A stretch of DNA of 64,000 bases from Frigidibacter sp. SD6-1. Lineage in GTDB: Bacteria > Pseudomonadota > Alphaproteobacteria > Rhodobacterales > Rhodobacteraceae. A program made the translations under genes and the position numbers. The first letter of the stretch is position 1. Each line of letters starts with the position of its first letter. Positions 15,924 through 23,815 of this stretch are shown in pieces. The notes under the pieces were generated by a model. The model was not told the DNA's origin and did no database searches. It saw only the letters and a program-made list of their open reading frames with translations. The stretch is taken from the NCBI RefSeq assembly GCF_030143255.1, contig NZ_JARJNR010000001.1, positions 62,001 through 126,000 on the forward strand. The letters run 5' to 3'.

Positions 15924-17741
15924 ATGGCCCGGCCCCGCCAGAGCGAGGAGAGCCTTCAACGGCGCGTACTTCTGGTACGCGCCGTCGCCGTTTTGCTGGC
16001 GCTTGCAACCGGGGCGGGGGCGGCGGCGATCTTCATCCAGTATGCGGCGGCTGACGGGCTGACGCCGATGGCGGTCTTCAGCGCGCTGCTCTTGTGCTTT
16101 TCGACCAGCTGGCTTGCATGGGGCGCCTGTCTGGGGCTGATCGGGCTGAAGCCCTCGCGCTTCCGCGCGCCACGCCACGAGGGGCCGATTGCGTCGCGTA
16201 CCGTGGTCATCGTGCCGGTCTGCAACGAAGACCCGGTGGTGACCTTCGCGCGGGTGGCCGCCATGTACCGCTCGGTCAGCGCGGCGACGGCGGTTCCGGT
16301 GCATTTCGCCATCCTGTCGGACAGCCGCGATCCGGGCATCGCGGCGGCCGAGGAGCGCTGGTTCGCCCGGCTGATGGCCGATACCGGCGGGGCGGGGCGG
16401 CTTTTCTACCGTCGCCGCAGCCAGAACACCGGGCGCAAGGCTGGCAATATCGAGGATTTCTTCGCCCGCTCGGGCGGGGCCTATGACCTCGCGCTGATCC
16501 TCGATGCCGACAGCCTTATGGAGGGCGACGCAATCGTCGAGATGATCCGGCGGATGGAGGCGGACCCGTCGCTTGGCTTGTTGCAGACGCTGCCGGTGGT
16601 GGTCAGGGCGCAGTCGATCTTCGGCCGGGTGATGCAGTTCGCGGCCGCCTTCTTCTCGCCGGTCTTCTCGCGCGGCCTCGCGCGGTTGCAGGGGCGCACG
16701 GGGCCCTTCTGGGGACATAATGCCATGGTGCGGGTCGAGGCCTTTGCCGCCGCCTGCGGCCTGCCGGTCCTGTCAGGCCCGCCGCCTTTCGGCGGCCATA
16801 TCCTCAGCCACGATTATGTCGAGGCAGCCCTTCTGGCGCGGGCGGGGTGGAAGGTGCGGCTCGATATCGACATCAGGGGGTCGTATGAGGAGGCGCCGGA
16901 AAGCGTGGTCGAACATGCCAAGCGTGACCGGCGCTGGTGCCAGGGCAACCTGCAGCACCTCAGGATCATCGGCGCGCCGGGGCTGAAGGCCTGGAGCCGG
17001 TTTGTCTTCCTGCAGGGCGTCTTTGCCTATATCGCGCCGGTCCTCTGGGCGGGGTTCCTGATTTCGGTCGTGGTCGATCACGTCACCCAGCCGCCGCCCA
17101 ACTATTTCCCCGACCCCCACCAGTTCTTCCCGGTCTTTCCAAGCGACGAGACGGCCAAGGCGATCGGCCTTGCCATCGGCATCTTCGGACTCTTGATGAT
17201 GCCGAAGCTGTTGACCACGCTCGAGGCGCTGATCGCCGGGCGGACCAAGGGGTTCGGCGGGACATGGAACGCGCTGAAATCGGTTCTGGCGGATTTCCTG
17301 CTGCTCAGCTTCCTTGCGCCGATCCTGATGGCCTATCAGACCCGCTCGGTCTGGCAGGTGCTGATGGGGCGTGACGGCGGCTGGCCTGCGAACCTGCGGG
17401 GTGACGCGCGTCTGAGCCTTGCTGAGGCCTGGGCGGCAAGCCGGTTCATCGTGCTGGCGGGGGCGGCCTGCCTGACCATCGGCTACTTCCTGACCACGCA
17501 GATCCTTGTCTGGCTTCTGCCGGTCGCGGTGCCGATGCTTCTGGCGCCGGTCGCGATATCCCTGACCTCGCGCGCCGCGCGGCCCGCCGTCGGGCGCGCG
17601 CGGCTCTTCACCACGCCCGAAGAGCTGGCGGTGCCCGCGATCCTGACGCTGCATGACCGGGTACTGGCGGGCTGGCAGCCGGTGGCGGTCGCGCCGGCCG
17701 AGGTCAAATCCCTTCCCGAACCGGAGCTTGCCCGTGGCTGA
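15924..17741 (+). CDS. opgH: glucosyltransferase OpgH (glucan backbone synthase)
   Basis: Inner-membrane family-2 glycosyltransferase of 605 residues that polymerises glucose from UDP-glucose into the linear glucan backbone. Two N-terminal membrane helices (about residues 12-35 and 45-72) precede the cytoplasmic catalytic domain. That domain carries LILDADS (DxD, about 191-197), the acceptor Asp in HDYVEA and RDRRWCQGN (the QxxRW-type motif). Several C-terminal membrane helices follow. It is shorter than the enteric protein, which has a long N-terminal extension, and agrees with alphaproteobacterial OpgH. It overlaps opgC by 8 bp. Confidence 0.95.
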   Translation: MARPRQSEESLQRRVLLVRAVAVLLALATGAGAAAIFIQYAAADGLTPMAVFSALLLCFSTSWLAWGACLGLIGLKPSRFRAPRHEGPIASRTVVIVPVCNEDPVVTFARVAAMYRSVSAATAVPVHFAILSDSRDPGIAAAEERWFARLMADTGGAGRLFYRRRSQNTGRKAGNIEDFFARSGGAYDLALILDADSLMEGDAIVEMIRRMEADPSLGLLQTLPVVVRAQSIFGRVMQFAAAFFSPVFSRGLARLQGRTGPFWGHNAMVRVEAFAAACGLPVLSGPPPFGGHILSHDYVEAALLARAGWKVRLDIDIRGSYEEAPESVVEHAKRDRRWCQGNLQHLRIIGAPGLKAWSRFVFLQGVFAYIAPVLWAGFLISVVVDHVTQPPPNYFPDPHQFFPVFPSDETAKAIGLAIGIFGLLMMPKLLTTLEALIAGRTKGFGGTWNALKSVLADFLLLSFLAPILMAYQTRSVWQVLMGRDGGWPANLRGDARLSLAEAWAASRFIVLAGAACLTIGYFLTTQILVWLLPVAVPMLLAPVAISLTSRAARPAVGRARLFTTPEELAVPAILTLHDRVLAGWQPVAVAPAEVKSLPEPELARG

Positions 17742-18951
17742 CGCACTTGCCCGTATCGAGCCGGGCGATGCCGCCCCGGCCGAGGACCGTATCGTCCGCC
17801 TTGCGCCCAAACCGCAGGTAAAGAAGCCGCGTGACCGCAGGCTGGATGTATTCCGTGGCCTCTGTCTGGTGATGATCTTCATCAACCATGTGCCGGGTAC
17901 GATGTTCGAAGGGCTCACCAGCCGCAATTTCGGCTTTTCCGATGCGGCGGAGGCCTTCGTCTTCATCTCCGGCTGTTCGGCGGCGCTGGCCTATGCGAGC
18001 GGGTTCGATGGTGCCGCGCGGCTCTGGCCCGGCATTTCGCGGATGTGGGGGCGGGCCTGGACGCTCTATCTCGTCCATCTTCTCGTGACCTTCTGGGCCA
18101 TCGCGATCGCCGCTGCCGCCTGGCGGTTCGGCGGCGACAGCACCCTGTTCTTCAAGGACAATATTCAAGTCTTCGCGCGCGACCCCTTGGGCGTTCTGGT
18201 CGGGCTGCCGCTGATGAGCCATCAACTGGGCTATGTGAATATCCTGCCGATGTATGCGGTCTTGCTGCTGACCGGTCCGGCGATGATCATGGCAGGCCTC
18301 CGCGCGCCATGGGCGACCTTTGCGGGGGCGCTCGGCGTCTGGGCCCTGTGCGGCTTCTTCTATGTCGATCTGCCGAACTTTCCCAATCGCGGGGGCTGGT
18401 TCCTCAATCCGCTGTCGTGGCAACTGCTCTTCGTCGCGGGGCTTATGACGGGGCTGGCGCTGAGACGCGGCGAGCGTTTCGTGCCGCGCCATCCGGTTCT
18501 GATCGGTCTTGCGGTGGCGGTGCTTCTGGGGGCGATCCTGTGGATGAAACTGCCGGGCGGCGGCGCGGTCGGCGCCAAGATCGTGCGGTTCCTGCTCGAC
18601 CTTGGGCTGCCGCGGTCGCTGGCGGATTTCGACAAGACCTATCTGTCGCTGCCGCGGCTTCTGCATGCCTTCGCGCTGGTCTATCTTCTTGGCGCGCTTG
18701 GCTGGGTGCGGAGCCTCTGCAACAGCCGCTGGCTGGAGCCCTTGGCGCTGATGGGCCGGATCGCGCTGCCGGTCTTTGCCTTCGGCACGATCCTGTCCTT
18801 CGCCGCGCGGGCGGTGAAGGAGGTGTCCCCGGAAAGCCTCTGGCTCGATGCCGGGCTGATCGCCGGTGGCATCATCGCAATGTGGGCCCTGGCCTTCACG
18901 CTGCAGACCGCGCGGGCGGCAGCGAAGGCCGGGCAGGTCCGCCCGGCCTGA
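17734..18951 (+). CDS. opgC: OpgC-like glucan succinyltransferase, membrane protein
   Basis: Integral membrane acyltransferase (405 residues) that adds succinyl groups to periplasmic glucans. The segment RRLDVFRGLCLVMIFINHVPG is the acyltransferase-3/OpgC N-terminal block with the conserved His, followed by about ten hydrophobic segments. GTG 17734 was chosen because it has GGAG about 8 nt upstream and overlaps the opgH end by 8 bp; an ATG at 17653 lies deep within opgH. The gene is fourth in opgGIHC, as in R. sphaeroides, where OpgC succinylates the glucan. A GC-rich hairpin (18927-18948) lies in the last codons. Confidence 0.92.
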   Translation: MADALARIEPGDAAPAEDRIVRLAPKPQVKKPRDRRLDVFRGLCLVMIFINHVPGTMFEGLTSRNFGFSDAAEAFVFISGCSAALAYASGFDGAARLWPGISRMWGRAWTLYLVHLLVTFWAIAIAAAAWRFGGDSTLFFKDNIQVFARDPLGVLVGLPLMSHQLGYVNILPMYAVLLLTGPAMIMAGLRAPWATFAGALGVWALCGFFYVDLPNFPNRGGWFLNPLSWQLLFVAGLMTGLALRRGERFVPRHPVLIGLAVAVLLGAILWMKLPGGGAVGAKIVRFLLDLGLPRSLADFDKTYLSLPRLLHAFALVYLLGALGWVRSLCNSRWLEPLALMGRIALPVFAFGTILSFAARAVKEVSPESLWLDAGLIAGGIIAMWALAFTLQTARAAAKAGQVRPA

Positions 18952-18978
18952 GTTAGGCAGTATCTAACCGTTGGTCTT

Positions 18979-18999
18979 TCAGAGTTTACTTTTCTCTGA
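18979..18999 (+). terminator. possible terminator after opgC
   Basis: TCAGAG (18979-18984) and CTCTGA (18994-18999) flank a T-rich 9-nt loop, 28 bp after the opgC stop and before the Rieske gene. The stem is short and lacks a trailing T-run, so this is tentative. Confidence 0.35.
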
Positions 19000-19094
19000 T
19001 CCAACTCTGCGTCATCACGGGGCAAAGGCAAGGGTCGGCGCGGAAGACGCCGCCTTGGGCTGAGGTGCGTCCCGCACCGGCAAGGGAGAAGCGC

Positions 19095-20237
19095 ATGACA
19101 CGACACGAGATGCTGAGCCCGGCGGCGGAACTGCATGCCAATGTCTCGGTCCCGTTCGAAAGCGCGCGGGCGATGCCCAAGTCGGTCTATACCTCGCCCG
19201 CCTTCCTCGCACTGGAACAGAAACATATCTTCGGCCGCGAATGGCTGTGCGCGGGCCGGGCCGAGACGCTGCCCAACCCGGGCGACTATCTGACGATGGA
19301 GATCGCGGGCGAACCGGTCATCGTCCTGCGCGACCGGGCGGGAGAGATCCGCGCCATGTCGAACGTCTGCCGCCACCGGATGTCCACGCTGCTGGAGGGG
19401 CGGGGCAATGTGCGCTCGATCGTCTGCCCCTATCACGCCTGGACCTACAATCTGGACGGCTCCTTGCGGGGGGCACCCGCGATGGGCCGGAACGAGGCCT
19501 TCTGCAAGGATCAGATCACTTTGCCGAGCGTGCGCTGCGAGGTCTGGCTCGGCTGGATCATGGTGACGCTGAACCCCGACCTGCCCAGCCCGCAGGAGAC
19601 GTTGAAGGATGTCGAAAGCCTCGTCGGCTATCTCGACATGTCCTCTTACGTCGAGACCTTTCAGGAACAGTTCCGCTGGGCCACCAACTGGAAGGTTTTG
19701 GCCGAGAATTTCATGGAAAGCTACCATTTGCCGGTCTGTCACGAAGGCACGATCGGCGGATCGGTCGATCTGAACCAGATGACCTGCCCCGAGGGTTTTG
19801 CAAGCTTCAACTATCACTGGATCGTCAAGAATGACACGATCCCTTTGTCGCTTGCTCACCCGTCCAACACGACCCTGACGGGCGATCAGCGCCGGATCAC
19901 CTGGCTTCTGTCGATCTATCCCTCGCTTCTCATCACGCTGACGCCGGGCTATTTCTGGTATCTGTCGCTGACGCCGGACGGGCCGGGCCATGTGAATGTG
20001 CTCTATGGCGGCGGCATGTCGGCCGACTGGATCGCCGATCCCTCCTCGGGCGATCACATCGCCGCGCTGCGGGCGCTTCTTGCCGACGTCAATGACGAGG
20101 ACAAGGGCTGCACCGAGAAGGTCTATCGCGGGCTATGTTCGGACCTTGGCGCACCGGGGCCGCTCAGCCATCTGGAACGGCCGAATTTCGAGTTCGCCCA
20201 ATATATCGCCAGCCGGGTTCCGGCACAGGCGACCTGA
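19095..20237 (+). CDS. Rieske non-heme iron oxygenase, alpha subunit, Glu-bridged type
   Basis: Ring-hydroxylating/N-demethylating oxygenase of 380 residues. The Rieske cluster ligands are C92-R-H94 and C111-P-Y-H114. The mononuclear iron site is E208-S-Y-H211-x4-H216, within NWKVLAENFMESYHLPVCH. The residue bridging the two metal centres is Glu208, where most aromatic dioxygenases have Asp. Glu here is a hallmark of the carnitine oxygenase CntA and related quaternary-ammonium oxygenases, so an N-methyl or betaine-type substrate is plausible. Start 19095 has AGGGAG upstream. No reductase is adjacent. It heads a six-gene cluster running to 24944. Confidence 0.88.
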   Translation: MTRHEMLSPAAELHANVSVPFESARAMPKSVYTSPAFLALEQKHIFGREWLCAGRAETLPNPGDYLTMEIAGEPVIVLRDRAGEIRAMSNVCRHRMSTLLEGRGNVRSIVCPYHAWTYNLDGSLRGAPAMGRNEAFCKDQITLPSVRCEVWLGWIMVTLNPDLPSPQETLKDVESLVGYLDMSSYVETFQEQFRWATNWKVLAENFMESYHLPVCHEGTIGGSVDLNQMTCPEGFASFNYHWIVKNDTIPLSLAHPSNTTLTGDQRRITWLLSIYPSLLITLTPGYFWYLSLTPDGPGHVNVLYGGGMSADWIADPSSGDHIAALRALLADVNDEDKGCTEKVYRGLCSDLGAPGPLSHLERPNFEFAQYIASRVPAQAT

Positions 20238-20261
20238 CATCGGCGCGGGAAGGGACCTGCC

Positions 20262-21536
20262 ATGACGGTGGAGAAGACCGAGGTGCTCGTCGTCGGCGGC
20301 GGGCAGGCGGGGATTGCGGCCAGCGAGCATCTGGGCCGCGCGGGGGTGCCGCATCTGGTCTTGGAGCGGCACCGGATTGCCGAGCGCTGGCGGTCGGAGC
20401 GTTGGGATTCGCTCGTGGCGAACGGCCCGGCCTGGCATGACCGGTTCCCGGGGCTGATGTTCGACGGGCTGCACCCGGACGCCTTTCCGGGCAAGGAACG
20501 GGTGGCGGATTATTTCGTCGCCTATGCCGAAAAGATCGGCGCGCCGCTGCGTACCGGCGTGGAGGTGCTGTCGGTCAGGCGCAACGAGGGGCGCGCGGGC
20601 TTCACGGTCGAGACGTCACAGGGCCGGATCGAGGCCCTGAACGTGATCGCGGCGACCGGACCGTTTCAGCGCCCCGTCCTGCCCGCGATCATTCCGGCCA
20701 TGCCGGGCCTCACGCAGATCCACTCCACCGCCTACCGCAACCCCGGCGCTTTGCCGGAGGGCGCGGTCCTTGTGGTCGGCGCTGGATCGTCCGGCGCGCA
20801 GATCGCCGATGAACTGCTGGCCTCTGGGCGGCGAACCTTCCTGTCGGTCGGCCCGCACGGGCGCCCGCCGCGCCGCTATCGGGGGCGCGACTTTGTCTGG
20901 TGGCTGGGGGTTCTGGGCAAATGGGACATTCCCGCGCCGCAGCCGGGGACCGAACATGTGACGATCGCCGTCAGCGGCGCGGGCGGCGGCGAGACGGTCG
21001 ATTTCCGCCGCTTCGCCGCGCGCGGCATGGTGCTTCTCGGCCGGACCGAAGGCTGGCGCGATGGCAGGCTGAGCTGCGCGGGCGACCTGGCCGCGAATAT
21101 CGCCGGGGGCGATGCCGACTATCTCTCGGTTCTCGACGAGGCCGACGCCTATATCGCGCGCAATGGCCTTGATTTCCCTCAGGAGCCCGAAGCGCGCCGG
21201 ATCGGCCCCGACCCCGACTGCCTGACCCGGCCGATCCGCGCGCTGGACCTCGCGGCCGAAGGGATCACGACCGTGATCTGGGCCACCGGCTTCGCGCTCG
21301 ATTACGGCTGGCTCAAGGTCGATGCCTTCGACGACAGGGGCAAGCCCCGCCATCAGCGCGGCGTCTCGTCGGAGGCGGGCATCTATTTCCTCGGCCTGCC
21401 CTGGCAATCGCGGCGCGGGTCGAGCTTCATCTGGGGCGTCTGGCACGATGCGCGCCATGTGGCCGAACATATCGTCACGCGGCGGGTCTACGGCGCCTAT
21501 CAAGGCCATGCCGAAAGGCGCCCGGGCGAAAGCTGA
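20262..21536 (+). CDS. FAD/NAD(P)-binding flavoprotein, FMO-like
   Basis: A 424-residue flavoprotein monooxygenase relative. The FAD site is VLVVGGGQAGIAASEHL near the N-terminus; the NAD(P) site is VLVVGAGSSGAQIADELL at about residues 168-185. Between them is the FMO-like phrase QIHSTAYRNP (H-S-x-x-Y), and ATGFALDYGWL lies near the C-terminus. Such enzymes oxygenate N, S or carbonyl substrates with NADPH. It follows the Rieske gene by 24 bp. It could oxidise the same substrate or, less likely, pass electrons to the oxygenase, but it lacks a plant-type ferredoxin domain. Confidence 0.85.
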   Translation: MTVEKTEVLVVGGGQAGIAASEHLGRAGVPHLVLERHRIAERWRSERWDSLVANGPAWHDRFPGLMFDGLHPDAFPGKERVADYFVAYAEKIGAPLRTGVEVLSVRRNEGRAGFTVETSQGRIEALNVIAATGPFQRPVLPAIIPAMPGLTQIHSTAYRNPGALPEGAVLVVGAGSSGAQIADELLASGRRTFLSVGPHGRPPRRYRGRDFVWWLGVLGKWDIPAPQPGTEHVTIAVSGAGGGETVDFRRFAARGMVLLGRTEGWRDGRLSCAGDLAANIAGGDADYLSVLDEADAYIARNGLDFPQEPEARRIGPDPDCLTRPIRALDLAAEGITTVIWATGFALDYGWLKVDAFDDRGKPRHQRGVSSEAGIYFLGLPWQSRRGSSFIWGVWHDARHVAEHIVTRRVYGAYQGHAERRPGES

Positions 21537-21611
21537 CGCCCGGCTTTCCGGCAGGCCCGACCCATGCCATCCTCACCCGAACCCGAACCCGAACCCGACC
21601 CGGAGGCCCAA

Positions 21612-22028
21612 GTGGCGCATTACAGACACCGCAAGTTCAACACCCGCGACACCTATCCCGAACAGAAGCTCGACAATGACCTCGCCCAGGCCGTGGTCAC
21701 GCGGGGCGGGCGCACCGTCTGGCTGCGCGGCCAGTGCCCGCAGGAGCTTGACAGCGCGAAGAACATCGGCAGCCACGATCCGGTCGAGCAGACCCACAAG
21801 GTGATGCAGAATATCCGCCAACTGCTGGAGGAATGCGGTGGCGGGATGGAGCATCTGGTCAAGGTCGTCGTCTATATCACCGACGTCCGCCACCGCGAGG
21901 CGGTCTACCGGACGATGGGCGAGTACATAAAGGGCGTGCATCCGGTCTCGACCGGGCTCGTCGTCTCGGCGCTGGCCCGCCCCGACTGGCTGGTCGAGAT
22001 CGACGGTACCGCCGTGATCCCGGACTGA
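21612..22028 (+). CDS. RidA-family protein lacking the canonical arginine
   Basis: A 138-residue RidA/YjgF-family protein. I place the start at GTG 21612 (VAHYRHRKFNTRDTYPEQ) because GGAGG is 5 nt upstream and family members begin at this block. ATG 21564 would add a low-complexity PEPEPEPDPE leader encoded by a short CCCGAA-type repeat. Canonical RidA hydrolyses reactive enamines using an Arg in the PARS-type motif; here the corresponding segment reads HPVSTGLVV, so that Arg is absent, while VEIDG keeps the later Glu. It is probably a Rid subfamily with a different activity, acting within the surrounding catabolic cluster. Confidence 0.85.
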   Translation: MAHYRHRKFNTRDTYPEQKLDNDLAQAVVTRGGRTVWLRGQCPQELDSAKNIGSHDPVEQTHKVMQNIRQLLEECGGGMEHLVKVVVYITDVRHREAVYRTMGEYIKGVHPVSTGLVVSALARPDWLVEIDGTAVIPD

Positions 22029-22045
22029 GGCCGATGATCCGCTTC

Positions 22046-22104
22046 GCTTCCACTTTCGTTTGCAAATATCCCCGGGGGTCCGGGGGCAGGCAGCCCCCGG
22101 CGCG
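22046..22104. repeat. G/C-block dispersed repeat, copy A (minus orientation)
   Basis: Read on the minus strand: a G-block hairpin (CCGGGGGCTGCCTGCCCCCGG), then a further C block, then ATATTTGCAAACGAAAGTGGAAG. The same order of modules occurs at 29103-29160 and 36763-36818. It lies between the RidA and DUF1028 genes. Confidence 0.75.
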
Positions 22105-22122
22105 CGGGCCGAGGGCACAGCG

Positions 22123-22806
22123 ATGACCTTCTCTCTCATCGCCCGCGATCCGGGGACCGGCCAGTTCGGCATGGTAATTTCCTCCTCCTCGCCCGCCGTT
22201 GCCGCCCGCTGCGTGCATCTGCGCGCGGGGGTTGGCGCGGTTGCTTCGCAGAATGTCACCGATCCCGGCCTCGGGCCGCTGGTGCTTGACCGGCTGGCCA
22301 AGGGCCTCGGCGCGGCGCAGGCGATCACCGATGTGGTGACCGGTCGTGCCCATGTCGGCTACCGTCAGCTGATGGCGGTCGGGCAGACGGGCGGGCAGAC
22401 GGGAGGTCCGGCGATCTGGTCCGGCGATCAGGTTCTGGGGCTTTGGGGCGAGGCCGTGGGCGAGCATTGCGCGGCGGCGGGAAACCTTTTGGCGCGCGCC
22501 GATATTCCGGGCCTGATGGTGGCGGCCTTCGAGGCGGCGAGGGGGAGCTTCGGCGATCGGCTGATGGCGGCGCTGACGGCGGGTCTTGCGGCCGGGGGCG
22601 AGGCCGGGCCGGTGCGGTCGGCGGGGCTGAAGATCGTGGGTGCGCCGGACTGGCCGATCGCCGATCTGAGGATCGACTGGCATGACGATCCGATCGCGGC
22701 GCTTTCCTTGGCGTGGGAGGTCTACCAGCCGCAGATGGCGGCATACATCCAGCGCGCGCTCGATCCGACCGTGGCGCCGTCTTACGGCGTTCCGGGCGAC
22801 GAATAG
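22123..22806 (+). CDS. DUF1028-family protein (possible Ntn-hydrolase fold)
   Basis: A 227-residue DUF1028 protein. The start at 22123 gives the family-typical N-terminus MTFSLIARDPGTGQFG. The family is placed with Ntn-hydrolase-like folds, in which the residue exposed after Met removal (Thr2 here) could act as nucleophile; that is family knowledge, not shown by this sequence. Conserved-looking blocks include VISSSSPAVAARC, GVGAVASQNVTDP and GLGAAQAITDVV. It lies in the RidA-LysR-M20 neighbourhood, suggesting hydrolysis of an amide or related bond in a catabolic pathway. No biochemical role is established. Confidence 0.88.
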   Translation: MTFSLIARDPGTGQFGMVISSSSPAVAARCVHLRAGVGAVASQNVTDPGLGPLVLDRLAKGLGAAQAITDVVTGRAHVGYRQLMAVGQTGGQTGGPAIWSGDQVLGLWGEAVGEHCAAAGNLLARADIPGLMVAAFEAARGSFGDRLMAALTAGLAAGGEAGPVRSAGLKIVGAPDWPIADLRIDWHDDPIAALSLAWEVYQPQMAAYIQRALDPTVAPSYGVPGDE

Positions 22807-22903
22807 CGGCGCTGGCGCGATGAGGCTTTGCTTGTTAGCTTCGGCCTAAGCCAAATGGGAGGCGACGTCGCTTCGGTTCACCCTGCGCCAGCTTGAATAT
22901 CTC

Positions 22904-23815
22904 GTGACCGTGGGCGAGACCGGCTCGATCGCCGCCGCCGCCGAGCGGTTGCATGTCTCTTCCCCCTCGATCTCGGTCGCGATCTCGCAGATCGAGGCGG
23001 AGTTTGGACTGGCGCTCTTCACCCGCCGCCATGCACAGGGCCTGTCCTTGACGCCGGGCGGGCGGCAACTGGTCGATCAGGCGCGGAAGGTGCTGGCCGA
23101 GGCGGGCGGTCTGGTGACGCTCGCGGGCGACATCGCGCAAAGGGTGGGCGGGCCCCTGTCGGTCGGCTGCCTCCTGACCTTCGCGCAGGTGGTGTTGCCG
23201 CAGATCCGCCGCAGCTTCTGCGATGCCCATGCGGCGGTCGAATTCCGCCAGTATGAGCGCAATCAGGCCGAGATTTTCGACGGCCTGCGCAGTGCGGAAC
23301 TGGACGTCGCCCTGACCTATGACCTTGATATTCCCGGTGATATCCGTTTCGTGCCGCTGGCGAGCCTTGAGCCTTATGCGCTGCTGGCGGCGGATCATCC
23401 CTTGGCGGCGCAGGCCGAAGTCGCGCTCGCCGATCTCGCGCCCCATCCGATGGTTCTGCTCGATCTGCCCCTGTCAGGCGATTACTTCCTGTCGCTCTTC
23501 ACCGCGCAGGGGCTGCGGCCCCAGATCGCCGAGCGGACCCGCGACATGGGGGTGATGCGGTCGATGGTGGCCAATGGCTTTGGCTATTCGATCGCCAATA
23601 TCCGGCCAGAGAGCGATCTTGCCCCCGACGGGCGGCGGCTGGCCCATGTGCCGCTTGCCGGTCGGGTCCGGCCGCTCTGGCTTGGCCTTGCGCTGGCCGA
23701 GGGGGCGGGCCTGTCGCTGACGGTCAGGGCCTTCGTCGATCATGCCCGCGCCGCGATCACGCCGGAGACGGCGCCGGGGCTCGGAGCAGGGGGAGGCGCC
23801 GGTGCAGACCGTTGA
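22904..23815 (+). CDS. LysR-family transcriptional regulator with unresolved start
   Basis: LysR-type activator of at least 303 residues. The helix-turn-helix GSIAAAAERLHVSSPSISVAIS is followed by a substrate-binding effector domain. The first canonical start in frame is GTG 22904, but the conserved first helix (LRQLEYLV) is encoded just upstream, in frame, to about 22865, where only ACG and CTG codons could serve as start. A GGGAGG sits at 22857-22862, and an ATG at 22855 lies in another frame. The true start is therefore non-canonical or the sequence carries a small frameshift. It overlaps the M20 gene by 14 bp and probably controls this cluster. Confidence 0.85.
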   Translation: MTVGETGSIAAAAERLHVSSPSISVAISQIEAEFGLALFTRRHAQGLSLTPGGRQLVDQARKVLAEAGGLVTLAGDIAQRVGGPLSVGCLLTFAQVVLPQIRRSFCDAHAAVEFRQYERNQAEIFDGLRSAELDVALTYDLDIPGDIRFVPLASLEPYALLAADHPLAAQAEVALADLAPHPMVLLDLPLSGDYFLSLFTAQGLRPQIAERTRDMGVMRSMVANGFGYSIANIRPESDLAPDGRRLAHVPLAGRVRPLWLGLALAEGAGLSLTVRAFVDHARAAITPETAPGLGAGGGAGADR

